A stretch of DNA of 64,000 bases from Microbacterium sp. SCN 70-27 (GTDB lineage Bacteria > Actinomycetota > Actinomycetes > Actinomycetales > Microbacteriaceae). Positions 60,974 through 64,000 of this stretch are shown in pieces. The stretch covers positions 28,126 to 92,125 of the forward strand of contig MEEK01000018.1 in NCBI GenBank assembly GCA_001724425.1. Direction: 5' to 3'. Under the pieces are notes generated by a model. That model was not told the DNA's origin and did not search any database. It saw nothing but the letters and a program-made list of their open reading frames with translations. The translations under genes and the position numbers were made by a program. Position 1 is the stretch's first letter; each line of letters starts with the position of its first letter.

Positions 60974-61221
60974 CAGAGACCCTGGAACTTCGTGATGAGC
61001 CCGAGGGCGACGATGGACAGGAACCAGACCAGCGCAAGGACCACCGTGAAGCGGTTGAGGTTGCGCTCGGCGAGACCGGACGATCCCATCGCGGAACTCA
61101 TGCCGCCGCCGAACATGTCGGAGAGGCCGCCGCCGCGTCCCTTGTGCAAGAGGATCAGGAGTGTCAGCAGGAGGCTGGTGATTCCCAGCACCACCTGGAG
61201 CACGAACTCGAGGATGTCCAC
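60973..61221 (-). CDS. secG: Preprotein translocase subunit SecG
   Basis: 82 residues from the GTG at 61221 (the upstream frame to 61263 lacks family similarity). Two transmembrane helices around the SecG loop HKGRGGGLSDMFGGGMSS. Part of the SecYEG channel. Encoded between tpiA and rbpA, the usual actinobacterial place. Confidence 0.93.
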   Translation of the reverse strand: MDILEFVLQVVLGITSLLLTLLILLHKGRGGGLSDMFGGGMSSAMGSSGLAERNLNRFTVVLALVWFLSIVALGLITKFQGL

Positions 61222-61327
61222 AGTCGATGAAGCCTTTCGCAGCGCCCACCGCAGGGCGCACAAGGGTCGAGTATACCGGCTGCGGGGCGCGCCCCCTCGT
61301 GGGAACGCACCCCGCAGTCAGGCGGCG

Positions 61328-62110
61328 TCAGACGCCGACGTGCTTCTGGTAGCGGATGATCGCCGCGAACTCGTCCGCGACGAGGCTCGCGCCGCCGACG
61401 AGTGCGCCGTCGACGTCGGGCTCGCGCATGAAGCTCGCGATGTTGCCGGACTTCACCGAACCGCCGTACAGGATGCGCGTGCGTGCCGCGGCATCCGCTC
61501 CGAGCTTGTCGGCGACCACTGCCCGGAGGGCAGCGCAGACTTCCTGCGCCTGCTCGGGGGAGGCGACCTGGCCGGTGCCGATCGCCCAGACGGGCTCGTA
61601 GGCGACCACGATGTCGGCGTCGGCGGGCACGCCCTCGAGCGCGACCTCCAGCTGACCGACCGAGACGGCCGTGGGGCCGGACTCCTCGCGCTGCTCCAGC
61701 GTCTCGCCGACGCAGATGACCGGCACGAGGGAGTTGCGCAGAGCCGCCTGGACCTTCTCCGCGACGATCTCGTCCGTCTCGTGGTGATAGTCGCGACGCT
61801 CGGAGTGACCGATGATCACGTACCGGCAGGCGAGCTTGTTCAGGAAGACACCCGACACCTCACCCGTGTACGCACCCGAGTCCTTCGTCGACAGGTCCTG
61901 CGCGCCCAGGGCGAACGGGATCTTGTCGGCGTCGAGGAGCGTCTGGACCGTACGAAGGGCGGTGAACGGCGGGAACAGAGCGACCTCGACGCTGCCGTCC
62001 TCGTGGGCGGCATCCTTCAGCGTCCAGTGCAGCTTCTGCACGAAGGCCACCGCCTGCAGGTGGTCGAGGTTCATCTTCCAGTTGCCGGCGATAAGCGGTG
62101 TGCGCGCCAT
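61328..62110 (-). CDS. tpiA: Triosephosphate isomerase
   Basis: 260 residues from the ATG at 62110. TIM barrel with GNWKMN (N and K), catalytic His in VIIGHSERR, and Glu in [22 protein letters not shown] binds phosphate. It interconverts dihydroxyacetone phosphate and glyceraldehyde-3-phosphate. Overlaps the pgk stop by one base; gap-pgk-tpiA is an operon. Confidence 0.97.
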   Translation of the reverse strand: MARTPLIAGNWKMNLDHLQAVAFVQKLHWTLKDAAHEDGSVEVALFPPFTALRTVQTLLDADKIPFALGAQDLSTKDSGAYTGEVSGVFLNKLACRYVIIGHSERRDYHHETDEIVAEKVQAALRNSLVPVICVGETLEQREESGPTAVSVGQLEVALEGVPADADIVVAYEPVWAIGTGQVASPEQAQEVCAALRAVVADKLGADAAARTRILYGGSVKSGNIASFMREPDVDGALVGGASLVADEFAAIIRYQKHVGV

Positions 62111-63327
62111 CAGCTCTCCCATCCGAGGATCTCCAGCCCGGGGAGCTTCTTGCCCTCCAGGAACTCCAGGCTCGCACCGCCGCCGGTGGAGATGTGACCG
62201 AACTGGTCGTCCGCGAAGCCCAGCTGCCGCACTGCGGCCGCCGAGTCGCCGCCGCCCACGACCGACAGGCCGTCGACCTCGGTGAGCGCCTGTGCGACGG
62301 CACGGGTGCCGCCCGCGAAGGCCGGCATCTCGAACACGCCCATGGGGCCGTTCCAAAACACCGTCGTAGACGATCGGATCGCCTCGGCGAAGTTCGTCGC
62401 GGTGTCCGGACCGATGTCGAGGCCGAGACCGTCGGCGCCGAAGGGGGTGTCCTCGAGGGCGTCCGCCGCGGCGACGACGTGGTCGGCGTCGGCTGCGAAG
62501 CCGGATGCCACGACGGCGTCGACGGGAAGGACAAGCTCGACGCCGCGCTCGGCGGCCTGAGCGATGTAGCCCTTGACGGTGTCGATCTGGTCGACCTCGA
62601 GGAGGCTCTTGCCGACCTTGTACCCCTGCGCGGCGAGGAACGTGAACATCATGCCGCCGCCGACGAGGATCTTGTCCGCGCGGGGCAGCAGGTGCTCGAT
62701 GACGCCGAGCTTGTCGCTCACCTTCGAGCCGCCGAGGACGACGGCGTACGGGCGGGCAGGGTTCTCGGTCAGTCGGTCGAGCACGTCGACCTCCTTCTCG
62801 ATGAGGAAACCGGCCGCGGACGGCAGGATCTCCGCGAGTTCGTACACCGACGCCTGCTTGCGGTGCACGACACCGAAGCCGTCCGATACGAGCGCGTCGC
62901 CGAGGGCCGCGAGCTGCTCGGCGAAGGCGCGCCGTTCAGCGGCATCCTTCGCCGTCTCGCCCGGGTTGAAGCGGAGGTTCTCGATCACGGCGACATCGCC
63001 GTCCTCGAGCGCCGCCACGGCGTCCTGCGCGGACTGGCCGACGGTGTCGCCCGCGAACGCGACCGGCTTGCCGAGGAGCTCCGCGAGCCGCTGCGCCACC
63101 GGCGCGAGGCTGTACTTCGCATCCGGCGCGCCGTCGGGCCGCCCCAGGTGCGAGCACGCGATGACGCGTGCGCCCTGGTTGATGAGGTGGTTCAGAGTGG
63201 GAAGTGCCGCCCGGATACGGCCATCGTCCGTGATGACGCCCTCTTTCAGAGGGACATTGAAGTCAACACGGACGATGACACGCTTACCGGCCAGCGAACC
63301 CAGTGAATCGAGGGTACGCAGAGCCAT
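62110..63327 (-). CDS. pgk: Phosphoglycerate kinase
   Basis: 405 residues. The substrate loop [11 protein letters not shown] opens the protein; ACSHLGRP and the ATP loop [12 protein letters not shown] lie in the N- and C-domains. Substrate-level ATP formation in glycolysis. Follows gap by nine bases and overlaps tpiA. Confidence 0.97.
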   Translation of the reverse strand: MALRTLDSLGSLAGKRVIVRVDFNVPLKEGVITDDGRIRAALPTLNHLINQGARVIACSHLGRPDGAPDAKYSLAPVAQRLAELLGKPVAFAGDTVGQSAQDAVAALEDGDVAVIENLRFNPGETAKDAAERRAFAEQLAALGDALVSDGFGVVHRKQASVYELAEILPSAAGFLIEKEVDVLDRLTENPARPYAVVLGGSKVSDKLGVIEHLLPRADKILVGGGMMFTFLAAQGYKVGKSLLEVDQIDTVKGYIAQAAERGVELVLPVDAVVASGFAADADHVVAAADALEDTPFGADGLGLDIGPDTATNFAEAIRSSTTVFWNGPMGVFEMPAFAGGTRAVAQALTEVDGLSVVGGGDSAAAVRQLGFADDQFGHISTGGGASLEFLEGKKLPGLEILGWES

Positions 63328-63336
63328 GGTGTGAAC

Positions 63337-64000
<664 letters not shown>

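Overview
The window is high-GC actinobacterial chromosome, most likely Microbacterium or a close Microbacteriaceae relative. The evidence is gene order and content: RbpA, Corynebacterium-type GlgA, OpcA, PafB, DUF222-HNH and DUF3099 proteins, many GTG starts, ATGA/GTGA gene overlaps, and leaderless promoters with TAGGCT-like -10 boxes. Almost all of it is core chromosome with dense, operon-packed genes. The accessory DNA is one small island at 11683-13460 and a few repeat-filled gaps.

Region 1 (1-10321): a minus-strand operon HAD phosphatase-trmI-FKBP lipoprotein-pafB-pafC, the skeleton of the actinobacterial proteasome locus without any Pup or proteasome genes; PAC2 protein, uppP, an M20 peptidase, tRNA-Leu(GAG), a ferritin-VIT1 fusion transporter and a DEAD-type helicase. 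Region 2 (10387-15442): SGNH hydrolase, then a SPOUT RNA methyltransferase gene split by a gene-restoring insertion. The island carries its own 3' half of the methyltransferase, so the gene is chimeric but intact, plus a coupled DUF5343/Hypoth_Ymh gene pair; the native 3' half lies displaced at 11260-11682. A sirtuin and a histidine phosphatase follow. Region 3 (15448-22823): a leucine/branched-chain acid degradation locus (CitE-like lyase, MaoC hydratase, acyl-CoA dehydrogenase, divergent TetR with twin operators; bkdABC with a divergent Lrp regulator). Region 4 (22771-26097): a frameshifted EamA transporter, a CGNR regulator and an alpha/beta hydrolase joined tail to tail with both stops lost, and an exonuclease.

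Region 5 (26098-34391): an array of long palindromic repeats, rpmE2, an ABC ATPase, divergent glgA/glgC, serB, fabG, and a small-protein/SURF1 operon. Region 6 (34392-44131): a second palindromic repeat family, an ABC-F ATPase, a DUF222-HNH gene with a LexA-like box on its start, two heptamer arrays, bioY, and a five-gene siderophore uptake operon behind a DtxR/IdeR-like box. Region 7 (44128-52170): PatB-type lyase, suf operon (sufB-sufD-Rieske-sufC-sufT, no sufS/sufU), ctaA and ctaB. Region 8 (52409-64000): tkt-tal-pgi-zwf-opcA-pgl facing gap-pgk-tpiA-secG-rbpA, the central carbon block of actinobacteria.

The most interesting object is the 1,778-bp island at 11683-13460: it is bounded by an 11-bp direct repeat lying in the codons of SPOUT motif 1, has visibly lower GC than its surroundings, encodes no recombinase, and carries a two-gene module (winged-helix DUF5343 protein plus a protein with an R-x4-H HEPN-like motif) that looks like an uncharacterised defence or toxin-antitoxin unit. 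Function is inference; the junction structure is visible directly.
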